Shown: positions 1 through 12,187 of the stretch, one piece after another
Position numbering within the stretch: position 1 is the stretch's first letter
Layout of the letters: each line of letters opens with the position of its first letter
Source of the DNA: Limnohabitans sp. 103DPR2
Lineage (GTDB): Bacteria; Pseudomonadota; Gammaproteobacteria; Burkholderiales; Burkholderiaceae_C
Reading direction: 5' to 3'
Length of the DNA: 64,000 bases
Assembly: GCF_001412575.1 (NCBI RefSeq)
Contig: NZ_CP011834.1
Location: 1,612,001-1,676,000, forward strand
Translations under genes and position numbers: made by a program
The notes under the pieces: generated by a model
Database searches by the model: none
Seen by the model: the letters and a program-made list of their open reading frames with translations, nothing else
Told to the model about the DNA's origin: nothing

Positions 1-501
1 GTTCATGCGCGCAATGCGTGGTTGCAAGGTTTGTCGCCCAAAGAGAATCGCGAAATTCCACCGTTGCGTTATGAGTTGGCTTACCAGCTTAAGAAAGATT
101 TTCCGTCGCTCACCATTGCCATCAATGGCGGTATCACGCGCAATGACCAAATAGCAGAACACTTAAATGAGGTCGACGGCGTCATGATTGGACGCGAGGC
201 TTATTACAACCCATGGCTCTTAACCACATGGGATGCGCAGTTCTTCAATGCAAACGGATCAAGCATCACGCGCGAGGCGGTGGAAGAAGCCATGGTGACT
301 TACATGGAGCGTGCATTCAAAGAAGATGGCTGCCCTTGGTATGCCATAGCGCGGCACATGTTGGGGCTTTACCATGGCCAACGAGGTGGGCGCTTGTGGC
401 GTCAGGTTTGGAGCAATCACAAACTCAAACCCATGCCACCTCGAGAGGTGATGGCCATTGCACGTGAAGCGCTGGCCAAAGGTGCGGAAATCCCCGCTTA
501 A
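1..501 (+). CDS. dusA: tRNA-dihydrouridine(20/20a) synthase DusA, 3' part
   Basis: This is the C-terminal part of the FMN-dependent enzyme that reduces uridine to dihydrouridine at positions 20/20a in the tRNA D-loop. The reading frame is open from base 1 and starts mid-protein with VHARNAWLQGLSPKENREIP, the family's active-site region (the conserved HARxAWLxGLSPKxNR motif). Further on are AINGGI and DGVMIGREAYYNPW, which form the phosphate-binding end of the TIM barrel. The C-terminal helical tRNA-binding part, with the HMLGLYHGQRGGRLWRQ stretch, is complete. About half the gene lies to the left of the window. The identification rests on these motifs and is firm. Confidence 0.93.
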   Translation, partial: VHARNAWLQGLSPKENREIPPLRYELAYQLKKDFPSLTIAINGGITRNDQIAEHLNEVDGVMIGREAYYNPWLLTTWDAQFFNANGSSITREAVEEAMVTYMERAFKEDGCPWYAIARHMLGLYHGQRGGRLWRQVWSNHKLKPMPPREVMAIAREALAKGAEIPA

Positions 502-526
502 TCTAAGCGGCCTTCATCATTGGGTA

Positions 527-1207
527 TCAGTTTGCAGATGTCTGGCTAGCGCTAGCCGCCATCAGGCCATTGGCGAAATGCGCTTGCATTCTTGCGGCAG
601 TTGCCACAGGGTCTTTGGCATTGAGAGCTGCCATGATGGCCTGATGCTCAGCCAACGACTCGGTAATGCGGCCGGTCTTAAAGAGCGAGTTGTGACGGTT
701 GAGTTTCATCACTTTGCGCAAGTCGGCCACCATTTGGTCACGCCATTTGTTTTGGGCCAGCTCCAACAAGCACATGTGAAACGCTTCGTTCACTTCAAAA
801 AACTTGTCGTGTTTTTCTTTGCCAGGTTTGCCAGCTGCTTCTAGCTCGGCATGGAGTGATTGCAGTTTCTTCAAGTCTGCAGGGGAGGCGGTTTGGGCCA
901 CCACCGCAGCCGCATCGCTTTCTAAAAGGCTGAGCAGGTGATAAACATCCCGCAGATCTTTTTCTGAAACCTCGGTGACATAGGCACCGCGGCGCACTTT
1001 CATGGTGACCAGGCCTTCAGCGGCCAATACTTTCAAAGCCTCCCGGAGGGGGGTGCGGCTGATGCCATAAGCTTTGGCAATTTGAAGCTCGTCAATCCAG
1101 CTGCCAGGTTCCAGCTCGCGTCTGAAGATGCGCTGCCGGATCAGTTCAGCAACTTCTTCATAGAGCGCGCGTGGCGCCAAAGACGGGACGGCAGACAGGG
1201 CAGGCAT
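527..1207 (-). CDS. GntR-family transcriptional regulator (FadR/FCD subfamily)
   Basis: A 226-residue DNA-binding regulator. The N-terminal winged helix-turn-helix spans roughly residues 15-80, with the GntR signature ISRTPLREALKVLAAEGLV. A helical FCD ligand-binding domain follows (about 90-215), with the expected acidic and histidine metal-site residues around NEAFHMCLLELA and ESLAEHQAIMAAL. The start is the ATG at 1205-1207. It is transcribed away from the methylmalonyl-CoA mutase gene across a 107-bp gap, so the natural inference is that it controls itself and the propionate cassette, with an acyl-CoA or organic acid as ligand. The ligand is not visible in the sequence. Confidence 0.88.
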   Translation of the reverse strand: MPALSAVPSLAPRALYEEVAELIRQRIFRRELEPGSWIDELQIAKAYGISRTPLREALKVLAAEGLVTMKVRRGAYVTEVSEKDLRDVYHLLSLLESDAAAVVAQTASPADLKKLQSLHAELEAAGKPGKEKHDKFFEVNEAFHMCLLELAQNKWRDQMVADLRKVMKLNRHNSLFKTGRITESLAEHQAIMAALNAKDPVATAARMQAHFANGLMAASASQTSAN

Positions 1208-1314
1208 GGTGGCTAAATCGTGAAAATTGGCCTAAAGTGGGCCGTTTGGCGGATTGTAAGGCAAGTACAATATTTTGCATCAATAATTATGAATCATATT
1301 GAGGACCCCGTGAC
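1208..1314. promoter_or_regulatory. divergent promoter region between the GntR regulator and the propionyl-CoA cassette
   Basis: This 107-bp gap must hold both promoters. An AT-rich stretch contains an 11-bp odd palindrome, TATGAATCATA (1288-1298), just before the GAGGA ribosome-binding site of the mutase gene. It is a candidate operator for the adjacent GntR protein, but it does not clearly match a known FadR- or FCD-type site, so the assignment is only inference. Confidence 0.35.
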
Positions 1315-3467
<2,153 letters not shown>

Positions 3468-3471
<4 letters not shown>

Positions 3472-4493
3472 GCCCTCAAGACCTCATGCAGGGTGTGTTG
3501 CAGGGCCAGCCGGCGGTTCAACGCCGTGCCATGGCCAAGTCCATCACCTTGCTCGAGTCCACTCTGCCTGCACACCGTGTGCAAGCGGATGAACTGCTCA
3601 CGGGATTGTTGCCCCATTCAGGCAAGTCCTTTCGCTTAGGCATCAGTGGTGTGCCGGGCGTCGGTAAATCCACTTTCATTGAAGCGTTGGGCTTGTTCTT
3701 AATTGCACAAGGTCATCGTGTGGCTGTGCTGGCCATCGACCCTTCGTCCACCGTTTCTGGCGGCTCAATCTTGGGCGACAAAACGCGCATGGAGCACCTG
3801 AGCGTTCACGAGAAAGCCTACATTCGCCCCAGCCCTTCGAGTGGCACCTTGGGCGGCGTGGCTGAGAAAACGCGTGAAGCCATGTTGGTGTGCGAAGCAG
3901 CAGGCTACGACGTGGTGATTGTGGAAACCGTTGGGGTAGGCCAGAGCGAAACCGCTGTGGCCAACATGACTGACATGTTCGTTCTGATGCAGTTGCCAAA
4001 CGCCGGTGACGATTTGCAGGCCATTAAAAAAGGCGTGATGGAATTGGCCGATTTGGTGGTGATCAACAAGGCCGACATTGACACTTCAGCTGCGACGCGC
4101 GCCGAAGCGCAAATTACCAGCGCATTGCGTTTGTTGGGTTTGCACGGCAACCACGATCATGCGCACTACAACGAAGACATTTGGCATCCTGAAGTGTTGC
4201 AGATCAGTGCACTGCTCAATCAAGGGGTTGACAGTTTTTGGTATCGCGTACAAAAGTTCAAGCGCCTGCAACAAGCAAACCACAAATTTGAACATCGCAG
4301 ACAACAACAAGCCCAAGCATGGATGTGGGAACGCATTGATGCGGGCTTGAAACAAAACTTCCGAGGTCAGGAGACCGTGCAAGCACTGTTGCCTGAGCTT
4401 TCGCAAAAAGTGATTTCAGGCCAAATGCCTGCGTCCACTGCTGCAAGACAACTGCTGGCTGCTTATCAAGCAACCGGTTTTCCTACGAATTGA
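3468..4493 (+). CDS. meaB: methylmalonyl-CoA mutase-associated GTPase MeaB (ArgK family)
   Basis: A G3E P-loop GTPase that loads adenosylcobalamin onto the mutase and protects it from inactivation. Visible motifs are the Walker [10 protein letters not shown], the aspartate-containing AIDPSS segment, ETVGVGQSE (switch region) and NKAD (base recognition), all within 341 residues. The TTG at 3468 overlaps the mutase stop codon (TTGA), which suggests translational coupling. An internal ATG at 3486 is an alternative start that loses only six residues. Adjacency to the mutase is typical of the family. Confidence 0.93.
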
Positions 4494-4525
4494 AATTTCC
4501 CGCATTGGAGTGAAGAAAGTAAATC

Positions 4526-6058
4526 ATGCAAGACATCATTCAACAACTCGAAACTAAACGCGCTGCGGCTCGCATGGGCGGCGGACAAAAACGCATTGAC
4601 TCACAACATGCCAAAGGCAAGCTCACGGCGCGTGAACGCCTGGAAGTGTTGCTAGACGAAGGCACCTTCGAAGAGTGGGACATGTTTGTGGAGCACCGCT
4701 GCACAGACTTTGGTATGCAAGACAACAAAATTCCAGGTGATGGTGTGGTCACAGGCTACGGCATGATCAATGGCCGTTTGGTGTTTGTGTACAGCCAAGA
4801 CTTCACCGTGTTTGGTGGTGCCTTGTCTGAATCGCATGCCGAGAAGATTTGCAAAATCATGGACCAAGCCATGAAGGTCGGTGCCCCGGTCATTGGTTTG
4901 AACGATTCGGGCGGTGCGCGCATTCAAGAGGGCGTGGCCTCCTTGGGTGGCTATGCCGAAGTGTTCCAACGCAATGCCATGGCCAGCGGTGTCATTCCGC
5001 AAATCAGCATGATCATGGGTCCTTCAGCAGGTGGTGCTGTGTATTCGCCTGCCATGACCGATTTCATCTTCATGGTGAAAGACAGCTCATACATGTTTGT
5101 GACGGGCCCTGAAGTGGTCAAGACCGTGACGCACGAAGAAGTGACGGCTGAAGAGTTGGGTGGCGCTTTAACGCACACCACCAAGAGCGGTGTGGCCGAC
5201 ATGGCGTTTGAAAACGACGTGGAAGCTTTGCTGATGCTGCGCCGTCTGTACAACTACCTGCCACTGAACAACCGCGAAAAAGCCCCTGTTCGCGCAAGTG
5301 GCGACCCGACCGATCGTCAAGACATGAGCTTGGACACCCTGGTGCCCATGAACGCTAACCAAGCGTACGACATGAAAGAACTCATCATCAAGACGGTGGA
5401 CGATGGTGACTTCTTTGAACTCCAGCCCGACTACGCCAAAAATATCCTGATCGGTTTTGCCCGCATGGCCGGCCAAACTGTGGGCATCGTGGCCAACCAG
5501 CCTTTGGTCTTGGCCGGTTGCTTGGACATCAAGAGCTCCATCAAAGCGGCACGCTTTGTGCGCTTCTGCGATGCCTTCAGCATTCCTGTGGTGACATTTG
5601 TGGACGTGCCTGGCTTCATGCCGGGTACCTCACAAGAATACGGCGGCATCATCAAGCACGGTGCTAAATTGCTCTACGCTTATGCAGAGTGCACAGTGCC
5701 AAAAATCACGGTCATTACACGCAAAGCTTATGGCGGTGCCTACGACGTGATGGCGTCCAAGCACTTGCGCGGCGACGTTAACTTTGCATGGCCCAACGCT
5801 GAGATTGCTGTGATGGGTGCCAAAGGTGCTGTGGAAATTATTTTCCGCGAAGACAAAAACGATCCCGTCAAGTTGGCTGCGCGCGAAGCTGAATACAAAG
5901 ACCGCTTTGCCAACCCCTTCGTGGCTGGTGCACGCGGCTTCATTGACGACGTGATTCAACCGCACGAAACACGCAAACGCATTTGCCGTTCGTTGGTGAT
6001 GTTGAAAGACAAAAAAGTAGAAAACCCATGGCGCAAGCACGGCAACATTCCACTCTAA
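4526..6058 (+). CDS. pccB: propionyl-CoA carboxylase beta (carboxyltransferase) subunit
   Basis: The carboxyltransferase subunit transfers CO2 from biotin to propionyl-CoA, giving methylmalonyl-CoA. At 510 residues it has the usual length. The two crotonase-like halves are recognisable: [17 protein letters not shown] with [13 protein letters not shown] in the N-half, and [16 protein letters not shown] with [12 protein letters not shown] in the C-half. A GGAG ribosome-binding site precedes the ATG. The gene lies between the MeaB GTPase and the biotin carboxylase subunit, which supports propionyl-CoA rather than acetyl-CoA as the substrate. A broader acyl-CoA range cannot be excluded. Confidence 0.95.
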   Translation: MQDIIQQLETKRAAARMGGGQKRIDSQHAKGKLTARERLEVLLDEGTFEEWDMFVEHRCTDFGMQDNKIPGDGVVTGYGMINGRLVFVYSQDFTVFGGALSESHAEKICKIMDQAMKVGAPVIGLNDSGGARIQEGVASLGGYAEVFQRNAMASGVIPQISMIMGPSAGGAVYSPAMTDFIFMVKDSSYMFVTGPEVVKTVTHEEVTAEELGGALTHTTKSGVADMAFENDVEALLMLRRLYNYLPLNNREKAPVRASGDPTDRQDMSLDTLVPMNANQAYDMKELIIKTVDDGDFFELQPDYAKNILIGFARMAGQTVGIVANQPLVLAGCLDIKSSIKAARFVRFCDAFSIPVVTFVDVPGFMPGTSQEYGGIIKHGAKLLYAYAECTVPKITVITRKAYGGAYDVMASKHLRGDVNFAWPNAEIAVMGAKGAVEIIFREDKNDPVKLAAREAEYKDRFANPFVAGARGFIDDVIQPHETRKRICRSLVMLKDKKVENPWRKHGNIPL

Positions 6059-6108
6059 GTGGCATGACCGACGAAGCTTGAACTGATTACGCCATTAGGA
6101 GAAAAAAT

Positions 6109-8160
6109 ATGTTTACCAAAATTTTGATTGCCAACCGCGGTGAAATTGCCGGCCGTGTCATTGCAACCGCCAAGAAAATGGGCATTGCCACGGTTGCCGT
6201 TTATTCCGAAGCCGACAAAGAAGCTCGCCACGTGATGCTGGCCGACGAGGCCGTGTTGTTGGGCCCAGCGCCATCGCGCGAGTCTTACTTGGTGGCCGAC
6301 AAGATCATTGCTGCGGCCAAAGCCACTGGTGCGCAAGCCATTCACCCAGGTTACGGCTTCTTGTCTGAAAACGAAGCCTTTGCCAAGCGCTGTGAAGACG
6401 AGGGCATTGCCTTCATTGGCCCACGCCACTTCTCGATTGCCGCCATGGGCGACAAAATTGCCTCGAAAAAATTGGCCAACGAAGCCAAAGTCAACACCAT
6501 TCCTGGTTACAACGATGCCATTGACACAGCCGAGCAAGCTGTGGAAATTGCCAAGGGCATTGGCTACCCCGTCATGATCAAAGCCTCAGCTGGCGGCGGT
6601 GGCAAAGGTCTGCGCGTCGCCTTCAATGACAAAGAAGCCTTTGAAGGTTTCACGTCTTGCCGCAACGAAGCCCGCAACTCCTTTGGCGATGACCGCGTCT
6701 TCATTGAGAAGTTTGTCGAAGAGCCCCGTCACATTGAAATTCAAGTCTTGGGCGACAGCCATGGCAATGTGATTTACTTGAACGAGCGCGAGTGCTCTAT
6801 TCAACGTCGTCACCAAAAAGTGATTGAGGAAGCGCCGTCACCTTTCATCAGTGATGCCACACGCAAAGCCATGGGTGAGCAAGCGGTAGCCTTGGCCAAA
6901 GCTGTGAAGTACCAATCTGCAGGCACGGTTGAGTTTGTGGTCGGCAAAGACCAAAGCTTCTACTTCCTGGAGATGAACACGCGCTTGCAAGTGGAGCACC
7001 CCGTCACCGAAGCCATCACGGGCGTTGACTTGGTGGAGATGATGATTCGTGTGGCCAACGGCGAGAAGTTACCCATCACACAAGCCGATGTGAAGCGCAA
7101 CGGCTGGGCCATTGAGTGCCGTATCAATGCTGAAGATCCCTTCCGCAATTTCTTGCCTTCGACAGGCCGCTTGGTGCGTTTCCAAACGCCTGTGCAAACG
7201 ATGTTCCAGTCCAACACGCAAGACCTGTTGGGCGTGCGTGTGGACACCGGCGTGCAGGATGGTGGCGAGATCCCCATGTTCTACGACTCCATGATCGCCA
7301 AGTTGATCGTGCACGGTGCCGACCGCAATGACGCGATTGCCAAAATGCGCGAAGCTTTGAATGGTTTCGTCATTCGCGGCATCAGCTCCAACATTCCGTT
7401 CCAAGCGGCTTTGTTGGCACACCCCAAATTTGTGGCCGGCGATTTCAACACAGGCTTCATTGCTGAAAACTATGCGCATGGTTTCCGCGCAGAAGATGTG
7501 CCGCACGACGATCCTGATTTCTTGGTAGCCTTGGCTGCGTTTGTTCGTCGTAAATCACGCGAGCGTGCCGCCAACATCAGCGGCCAGTTGCCAGGCTATG
7601 ACGTGCAAATTGGCCATGACTACAGTGTCATTGTGTTGGGTGCCAAAGGCGACAACCGCTACATCAGTGTCCATGTGGACGAGTTCCGTGGTCAGAGCGG
7701 CAAAGCCATCATCAAGGTGGGTGAGAACCACTACATCATTGAAAGCCATTCACGTTTGAACGATGTGCGCATTAGCGGTACGGTCAACGGTAAACCTTTC
7801 ACATCACAGGTGGAACGCGGCACACCCAAAAATCCTTTGGCATTGCAAATCCAACACAACGGCACGCGCATTGAAGCCTTGGTGGTGTCGCCCCGCATGG
7901 CTGAGTTGCACCAAATGATGCCGTTCAAAACACCACCCGACATGAGCCGTTTTGTTCTGTCGCCCATGCCTGGCCTGTTGGTCAATGTGGCCGTCACGCC
8001 TGGTCAGAAAGTGCAAGCCGGCGAGCGCGTGGCGGTGATTGAAGCCATGAAGATGGAAAACATCTTGTTTGCTGCGCACGATGGTGTGGTGAAAAAGGTC
8101 TTGGCCGCTCAAGGCGAATCTCTCTCGGTAGACCAAGTGATTGTGGAGTTTGAAGCATGA
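6109..8160 (+). CDS. pccA: propionyl-CoA carboxylase alpha subunit (biotin carboxylase + BCCP)
   Basis: The ATP-dependent biotin carboxylase with its own biotin carrier domain, 683 residues. The N-terminal carboxylase core begins [14 protein letters not shown], carries the ATP-grasp glycine-rich loop [14 protein letters not shown], and has the catalytic [14 protein letters not shown] and [12 protein letters not shown] motifs. A linker/BT domain follows. The C-terminal biotinyl domain ends with EAMKME, whose lysine is biotinylated. A GGAG-type site precedes the ATG, and the stop overlaps the next start (ATGA). Together with PccB it forms the holoenzyme. Confidence 0.96.
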   Translation: MFTKILIANRGEIAGRVIATAKKMGIATVAVYSEADKEARHVMLADEAVLLGPAPSRESYLVADKIIAAAKATGAQAIHPGYGFLSENEAFAKRCEDEGIAFIGPRHFSIAAMGDKIASKKLANEAKVNTIPGYNDAIDTAEQAVEIAKGIGYPVMIKASAGGGGKGLRVAFNDKEAFEGFTSCRNEARNSFGDDRVFIEKFVEEPRHIEIQVLGDSHGNVIYLNERECSIQRRHQKVIEEAPSPFISDATRKAMGEQAVALAKAVKYQSAGTVEFVVGKDQSFYFLEMNTRLQVEHPVTEAITGVDLVEMMIRVANGEKLPITQADVKRNGWAIECRINAEDPFRNFLPSTGRLVRFQTPVQTMFQSNTQDLLGVRVDTGVQDGGEIPMFYDSMIAKLIVHGADRNDAIAKMREALNGFVIRGISSNIPFQAALLAHPKFVAGDFNTGFIAENYAHGFRAEDVPHDDPDFLVALAAFVRRKSRERAANISGQLPGYDVQIGHDYSVIVLGAKGDNRYISVHVDEFRGQSGKAIIKVGENHYIIESHSRLNDVRISGTVNGKPFTSQVERGTPKNPLALQIQHNGTRIEALVVSPRMAELHQMMPFKTPPDMSRFVLSPMPGLLVNVAVTPGQKVQAGERVAVIEAMKMENILFAAHDGVVKKVLAAQGESLSVDQVIVEFEA

Positions 8161-8648
8161 GTGTGATCAACCGTCCCTTCAAGGTCTTGGGCATTCAGCA
8201 AATCGCCATCGGTGGACCTGACAAAGTCAAACTGCAAAAACTATGGGTCGACATGTTTGGCCTAGAAGTGACGGGCACCTACAAAAGCGACCGCGAAAAC
8301 GTGGACGAAGACATTTGCGCCATGGGTGTGGGCCCCTTCAAAGTGGAAGTGGACTTGATGCAGCCCATGGACCCCGAGAAAAAACCAGCCGTTCACACCA
8401 CACCCTTGAATCATGTGGGTTTGTGGATTGACAACTTGCCAGTGGCCGTTGAGTGGCTCACTTCGCAAGGTGTGCGCTTTGCGCCGGGTGGCATTCGCAA
8501 AGGTGCAGCCGGCTTTGACATCTGCTTCATTCACCCTAAGGGCAATGAAGAGTTGCCCATTGGCGGCGAGGGTGTGTTGATCGAGTTGGTTCAAGCGCCC
8601 GACGAAGTGGTCAAAGCCTTTGGCGCATTGGCCGCGCAATACGCTTAA
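8157..8648 (+). CDS. mce: VOC-superfamily protein, probable methylmalonyl-CoA epimerase
   Basis: A 163-residue glyoxalase/VOC-fold protein with paired beta-alpha-beta-beta-beta modules. The early [18 protein letters not shown] and the later [11 protein letters not shown] and [10 protein letters not shown] segments carry candidate metal ligands (His, Glu). Its start overlaps the stop of pccA by ATGA, so it is translationally coupled to the carboxylase. From this position it most plausibly interconverts (S)- and (R)-methylmalonyl-CoA between the carboxylase and the mutase. The family is broad, so the exact reaction is inferred from context. Confidence 0.8.
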   Translation: MSVINRPFKVLGIQQIAIGGPDKVKLQKLWVDMFGLEVTGTYKSDRENVDEDICAMGVGPFKVEVDLMQPMDPEKKPAVHTTPLNHVGLWIDNLPVAVEWLTSQGVRFAPGGIRKGAAGFDICFIHPKGNEELPIGGEGVLIELVQAPDEVVKAFGALAAQYA

Positions 8649-8652
8649 AGCT

Positions 8653-9342
8653 TCAAGCCTTTTGGCGCGCTTTGGCCTTGGCTATGGCCGCTTCGATGAT
8701 GGCCCGCTTGCGGGCCATTTCTTTGTCCGCCGCATCTTGATCGGAAGTCGTTCCCGATGGCGTTTCCATCGGACGTGTGTGTGCTTCCAAATCCGCCAGC
8801 TTCATGGCGGCTTTGGCTTCTAGTCTTGCTGCTTGTTCACGTTCTTCAATGACCAGTCGGTGCTGACGTGCTTCATAGCGTTGTCTGGCTTGTGCAGCCA
8901 ATTCGGGTGACCAGGCCGCCCAAGCTGTTTTGTGGCCAGAGATGGGCACCATCTCAATGCAGTCAACGGGGCAAACAGGAAGGCAAAGATCGCAGCCAGT
9001 GCACACAGCTTCTATGACGGTGTGCATCACCTTGTTGCTGCCCAAGATGGCATCGGTAGGGCAGGCCTTGATGCACAACGTGCAGCCAATGCACCAAGCC
9101 TCATCGATCACGGCCACGGTCATCGGGGCTTCTACCCCATGCTCAGGGTTGAGAGGCAAGGGCGCTTGATGGGTTAGCTGGGCTAAGACGGCAATGCCTG
9201 CCGCGCCACCGGGTGGACACTGATTGATGGGTGCGTTGTCATTCGCAATGGCCTGCGCATAGGCCTTGCAATCGGGATAGCCGCATCGTGTGCACTGCGT
9301 TTGCGGCAGCGCATCGTTGATGCGGTCAGCCAGCGAACTCAC
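8653..9342 (-). CDS. rsxB: RnfB/RsxB-like electron-transport ferredoxin
   Basis: A 229-residue iron-sulphur protein. An N-terminal [4Fe-4S] domain with [16 protein letters not shown] and a later QCPPGG is followed by a two-cluster ferredoxin ([14 protein letters not shown] and [14 protein letters not shown]). A charged, alanine/glutamate-rich C-terminal helix ends in KARQKA. It lacks the N-terminal membrane helix of a full RnfB, and no other rnf genes are near, so it is the stand-alone soluble form common in Betaproteobacteria; its partner is unknown. The GTG start overlaps the stop of the upstream PHB depolymerase (GTGA), indicating co-translation. Confidence 0.85.
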   Translation of the reverse strand: MSSLADRINDALPQTQCTRCGYPDCKAYAQAIANDNAPINQCPPGGAAGIAVLAQLTHQAPLPLNPEHGVEAPMTVAVIDEAWCIGCTLCIKACPTDAILGSNKVMHTVIEAVCTGCDLCLPVCPVDCIEMVPISGHKTAWAAWSPELAAQARQRYEARQHRLVIEEREQAARLEAKAAMKLADLEAHTRPMETPSGTTSDQDAADKEMARKRAIIEAAIAKAKARQKA

Positions 9343-10739
9343 TTTTTGCGAGCGACGGCTTTAGAAGTCACAGATTTGGCGGTGCGCTTTACCGCAGCTT
9401 TGGCTGTGGTTTTGGCAGCAGCTTTCACTGTTGGTTTTGCGGCGGCTTTGCTTGCAGGCTTCTTTTTTCCGCTGACATCGTTGTGCGCCAAAATGAACTT
9501 GACCACTTCGGGGTACACCACATCGCGCCAACGGCGGCCGCTGAAAATGCCGTAGTGACCGGCGCCTGGTACTTCCAAGTGCTTGCGATTGTTGGGCTTG
9601 ATGTTGCTGCACAAACCATGTGCCGCAGCCGTTTGGCCAGAACCCGAAATATCGTCCAACTCACCTTCAACGGTGAGCAATGCGGTGGTGCTGATGTCTT
9701 GAGGGCGCACCAGTTCGGATTTGCCTTGAGGGTTCTTGACGTTCCAAGTACCGTGCACCAAGTTGTAATCTTGGAAAACCGTTTTGATGGTTTCCAAATA
9801 GTAGTCGGCATCCATGTCGAGCACTGCGTTGTACTCGTCATAAAACTTGCGGTGCGCTTCAGTGCTGGCGTCATCACCTTTGATCAAGTCTTTGAAATAA
9901 TCGTAATGGCTGGTGGCATGGCGATCGGGGTTCATGGCCACAAAGCCTGTGTGCTGCAAGAAGCCAGGATAAACGCGGCGGCCAGCACCAGGGAAGTTGC
10001 TGGGCACTTTGTAAATCACATTGTTTTCAAACCACTCGAAGCTCTTGTTCATGGCCAAGTTGTTGACCGCAGTGGGCGACTTGCGCGCATCAATGGGGCC
10101 GCCCATCATGGTCATGGACAAAGGTGTTTTCTCGCCACGCGAGGCCATCAAGGAAACGGCTGCCAAAACAGGCACCGTGGGTTGACACACGCTGACCACG
10201 TGGCAGTTGCCATACACGCCTTGCACATGGCGAATGAACTCTTGCACGTAGTTCACATAGTCGTCCAAATGGAATTCGCCATCAGCCAAAGGCACCAAGC
10301 GGGCATTTTTCCAATCGGTGATGTAGACCTTGTGGTCTTTGAGCATGGTTTTGACGGTGTCGCGCAGCAGCGTGGCGTAGTGGCCAGACAAAGGTGCAAC
10401 GATCAAAACAGCGGGTTGTTTTTTGAGTGCGTTCAGTGTGGGTGCATCGTCAGAGAAGCGTTTGAAGCGGCGCAACTCGCAAAAGGCTTTGTCAATTTCG
10501 ACGCGCTCGTGGATGGCCACATCCACCTTGCCCACTTTGACCGTGCGAATGCCAAACTCGGGCTTGACATAGTCCTTGCCCAAACGGTGCATCAATTCGT
10601 AACTGGCAGACACGCGCTGTGCCAAAGGCGAATTGCCCATGGGGTTGAGCGGGTTGCTGTACATCTTGGCGGCAGCCTGAGCCAAGTCTGCAAAAGGCTC
10701 CATGATGGAACGCTGAGTTTCGTAGATTTGGTAGAGCAT
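9339..10739 (-). CDS. phaZ: intracellular poly(3-hydroxybutyrate) depolymerase with a basic Ala/Lys-rich tail
   Basis: A 466-residue enzyme of the intracellular PHB depolymerase family, which mobilises stored polyester granules. Its alpha/beta-hydrolase nucleophile is the cysteine in [16 protein letters not shown] (the family uses Cys in place of the lipase-box Ser), and a late histidine sits in [19 protein letters not shown]. After about residue 420 the catalytic domain ends and a low-complexity tail begins ([20 protein letters not shown]...), rich in Lys, Ala, Thr and Pro like histone H1 or the PhaF/PhaP family's DNA-binding tails. The tail is unusual for a depolymerase. The gene is coupled to rsxB downstream. 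Confidence 0.9.
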   Translation of the reverse strand: MLYQIYETQRSIMEPFADLAQAAAKMYSNPLNPMGNSPLAQRVSASYELMHRLGKDYVKPEFGIRTVKVGKVDVAIHERVEIDKAFCELRRFKRFSDDAPTLNALKKQPAVLIVAPLSGHYATLLRDTVKTMLKDHKVYITDWKNARLVPLADGEFHLDDYVNYVQEFIRHVQGVYGNCHVVSVCQPTVPVLAAVSLMASRGEKTPLSMTMMGGPIDARKSPTAVNNLAMNKSFEWFENNVIYKVPSNFPGAGRRVYPGFLQHTGFVAMNPDRHATSHYDYFKDLIKGDDASTEAHRKFYDEYNAVLDMDADYYLETIKTVFQDYNLVHGTWNVKNPQGKSELVRPQDISTTALLTVEGELDDISGSGQTAAAHGLCSNIKPNNRKHLEVPGAGHYGIFSGRRWRDVVYPEVVKFILAHNDVSGKKKPASKAAAKPTVKAAAKTTAKAAVKRTAKSVTSKAVARKK

Positions 10740-10858
10740 GACTAAATCACCTTAAATTGTTGCACTGCAGCAATATAGCAGTTGTGATGCATGGAAAATG
10801 GAGTCGCGCATCTAAATTGAATTGAATGCGCGACATTCAGGTTCACAAACTGGGACTT

Positions 10859-12055
10859 TTAGATCACCTTGGCAATGGCCTGGCAAACGTAGTCGATGTT
10901 TTTGCTGTTCAACGCGGCCACGCACATGCGGCCTGTGTCGGTGCCGTAAACGCCAAATTCAGAGCGCAAGCGAACCATTTGGTCTTTGGTCAGGCCAGAG
11001 TAGCTGAACATGCCGATTTGGGTGGTGATGAAGCTCATGTCTTGCTTTACGCCAGCGGCTTTCAGGCCGTCGACCAATTTTTGGCGCATGGCTTTGATGC
11101 GAACGCGCATTTCAGCCAGCTCTTTTTCCCAAGTGGCGCGCCACTCGGGGTTGGCCAACACAGCCGCCACCACCGCGCCACCGTGGATGGGAGGGTTGGA
11201 GTAGTTGGTGCGGATCACAATTTTCAATTGGCTGAGAACACGGCCACATTCTTCTTTGTCTGCGCAGACCACAGACAAAGCACCGACGCGCTCGCCGTAC
11301 AAGCTGAAGCTCTTAGAGAAAGAGGTCGACACAAAGAAGTTGAGGCCGGCGGCCACAAACTTGCCAATGACAGCGCCGTCTTCGGCAATGCCGTGGCCAA
11401 AACCTTGGTAGGCCATGTCCAAGAAGGCTGTGAGGTTTTTGGCTTTGACGGCCGCAATCACTTGATCCCATTGGGCGGCTGTGATGTCATAGCCGGTGGG
11501 GTTGTGACAGCAAGCGTGCAACACCACAATGGTGCCAGCCGCTGCTGCGTTGAGGCTGGCCAACATGCCGTCAAAGTTGACGCCGCGTTTTTCGGCGTCG
11601 TAGTAGGCGTAGGTGTCAACTTGGAAGCCCGCGTTGGCAAACAGCGCGCGGTGGTTTTCCCAGCTGGGATCGGAAATCAAAACCTTGGCGTTGGGGCTGA
11701 CTTTTTTCAGGAAGTCGGCGCCAATTTTGAGGCCGCCGGTACCGCCAATGCCTTGCACGGTGGCCACGCGACCAGACTTGACGGGTTCGCTGTCGGCACC
11801 AAACACCAGGCTTTTCACAGCGGCGTCGTAGGCGGCAATGCCGTCGATGGGCAGGTAGCCACGGGCGCTGGGTTTGTCCATCATGGCTTTTTCAGCAGCT
11901 TGCACGCACTCGAGCAAGGGGAGTTTGCCGTTGTCGTCGAAATAAACGCCCACACCCAAGTTCACTTTGTTGGGGTTGGTGTCGGCTGCAAATTGTTCGT
12001 TCAAACCCAAGATGGGGTCGCGGGGGGCCATTTCGACGGCGGTAAACAGAGACAT
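10859..12055 (-). CDS. aromatic/aspartate-type amino acid aminotransferase (class I PLP)
   Basis: A 398-residue fold-type I aminotransferase of the AspC/TyrB subgroup. It has the N-terminal NLGVGVYFDDNGKLPLL, the catalytic lysine motif STSFSKSFSLYGERVGAL and the late RMCVAAL substrate-arginine region. It exchanges amino groups between aspartate or aromatic amino acids and 2-oxoglutarate; which is preferred cannot be read from the sequence. I placed the start at the ATG at 12053-12055 (MSLFTAVEMAPRDPI) because AAGGA lies just upstream and family members begin there. The frame is open 15 codons further upstream. It is transcribed away from uvrB. Confidence 0.92.
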   Translation of the reverse strand: MSLFTAVEMAPRDPILGLNEQFAADTNPNKVNLGVGVYFDDNGKLPLLECVQAAEKAMMDKPSARGYLPIDGIAAYDAAVKSLVFGADSEPVKSGRVATVQGIGGTGGLKIGADFLKKVSPNAKVLISDPSWENHRALFANAGFQVDTYAYYDAEKRGVNFDGMLASLNAAAAGTIVVLHACCHNPTGYDITAAQWDQVIAAVKAKNLTAFLDMAYQGFGHGIAEDGAVIGKFVAAGLNFFVSTSFSKSFSLYGERVGALSVVCADKEECGRVLSQLKIVIRTNYSNPPIHGGAVVAAVLANPEWRATWEKELAEMRVRIKAMRQKLVDGLKAAGVKQDMSFITTQIGMFSYSGLTKDQMVRLRSEFGVYGTDTGRMCVAALNSKNIDYVCQAIAKVI

Positions 12056-12187
12056 GAAAAAAGTCCTTGATAAGGAGGTTGCGGATGGCAGAAATCCCAA
12101 ACCTAGGTTAGGCTTTAGGGTTGCCCCTAATTTTAACGGCTCTTTCTTCCATTTTTCGCCCCAAATTGACCCATCTCAAGAAGTTCC

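Noticed and set aside
9483..10745. A 420-codon open frame antisense to the PHB depolymerase gene
   Set aside because: The encoded sequence is histidine- and valine-rich with no domain, and the opposite strand encodes a clear enzyme. It is a shadow of codon bias.
10826..12070. A 414-codon open frame antisense to the aminotransferase gene
   Set aside because: Same pattern as above; the aminotransferase on the other strand has its full catalytic motifs.
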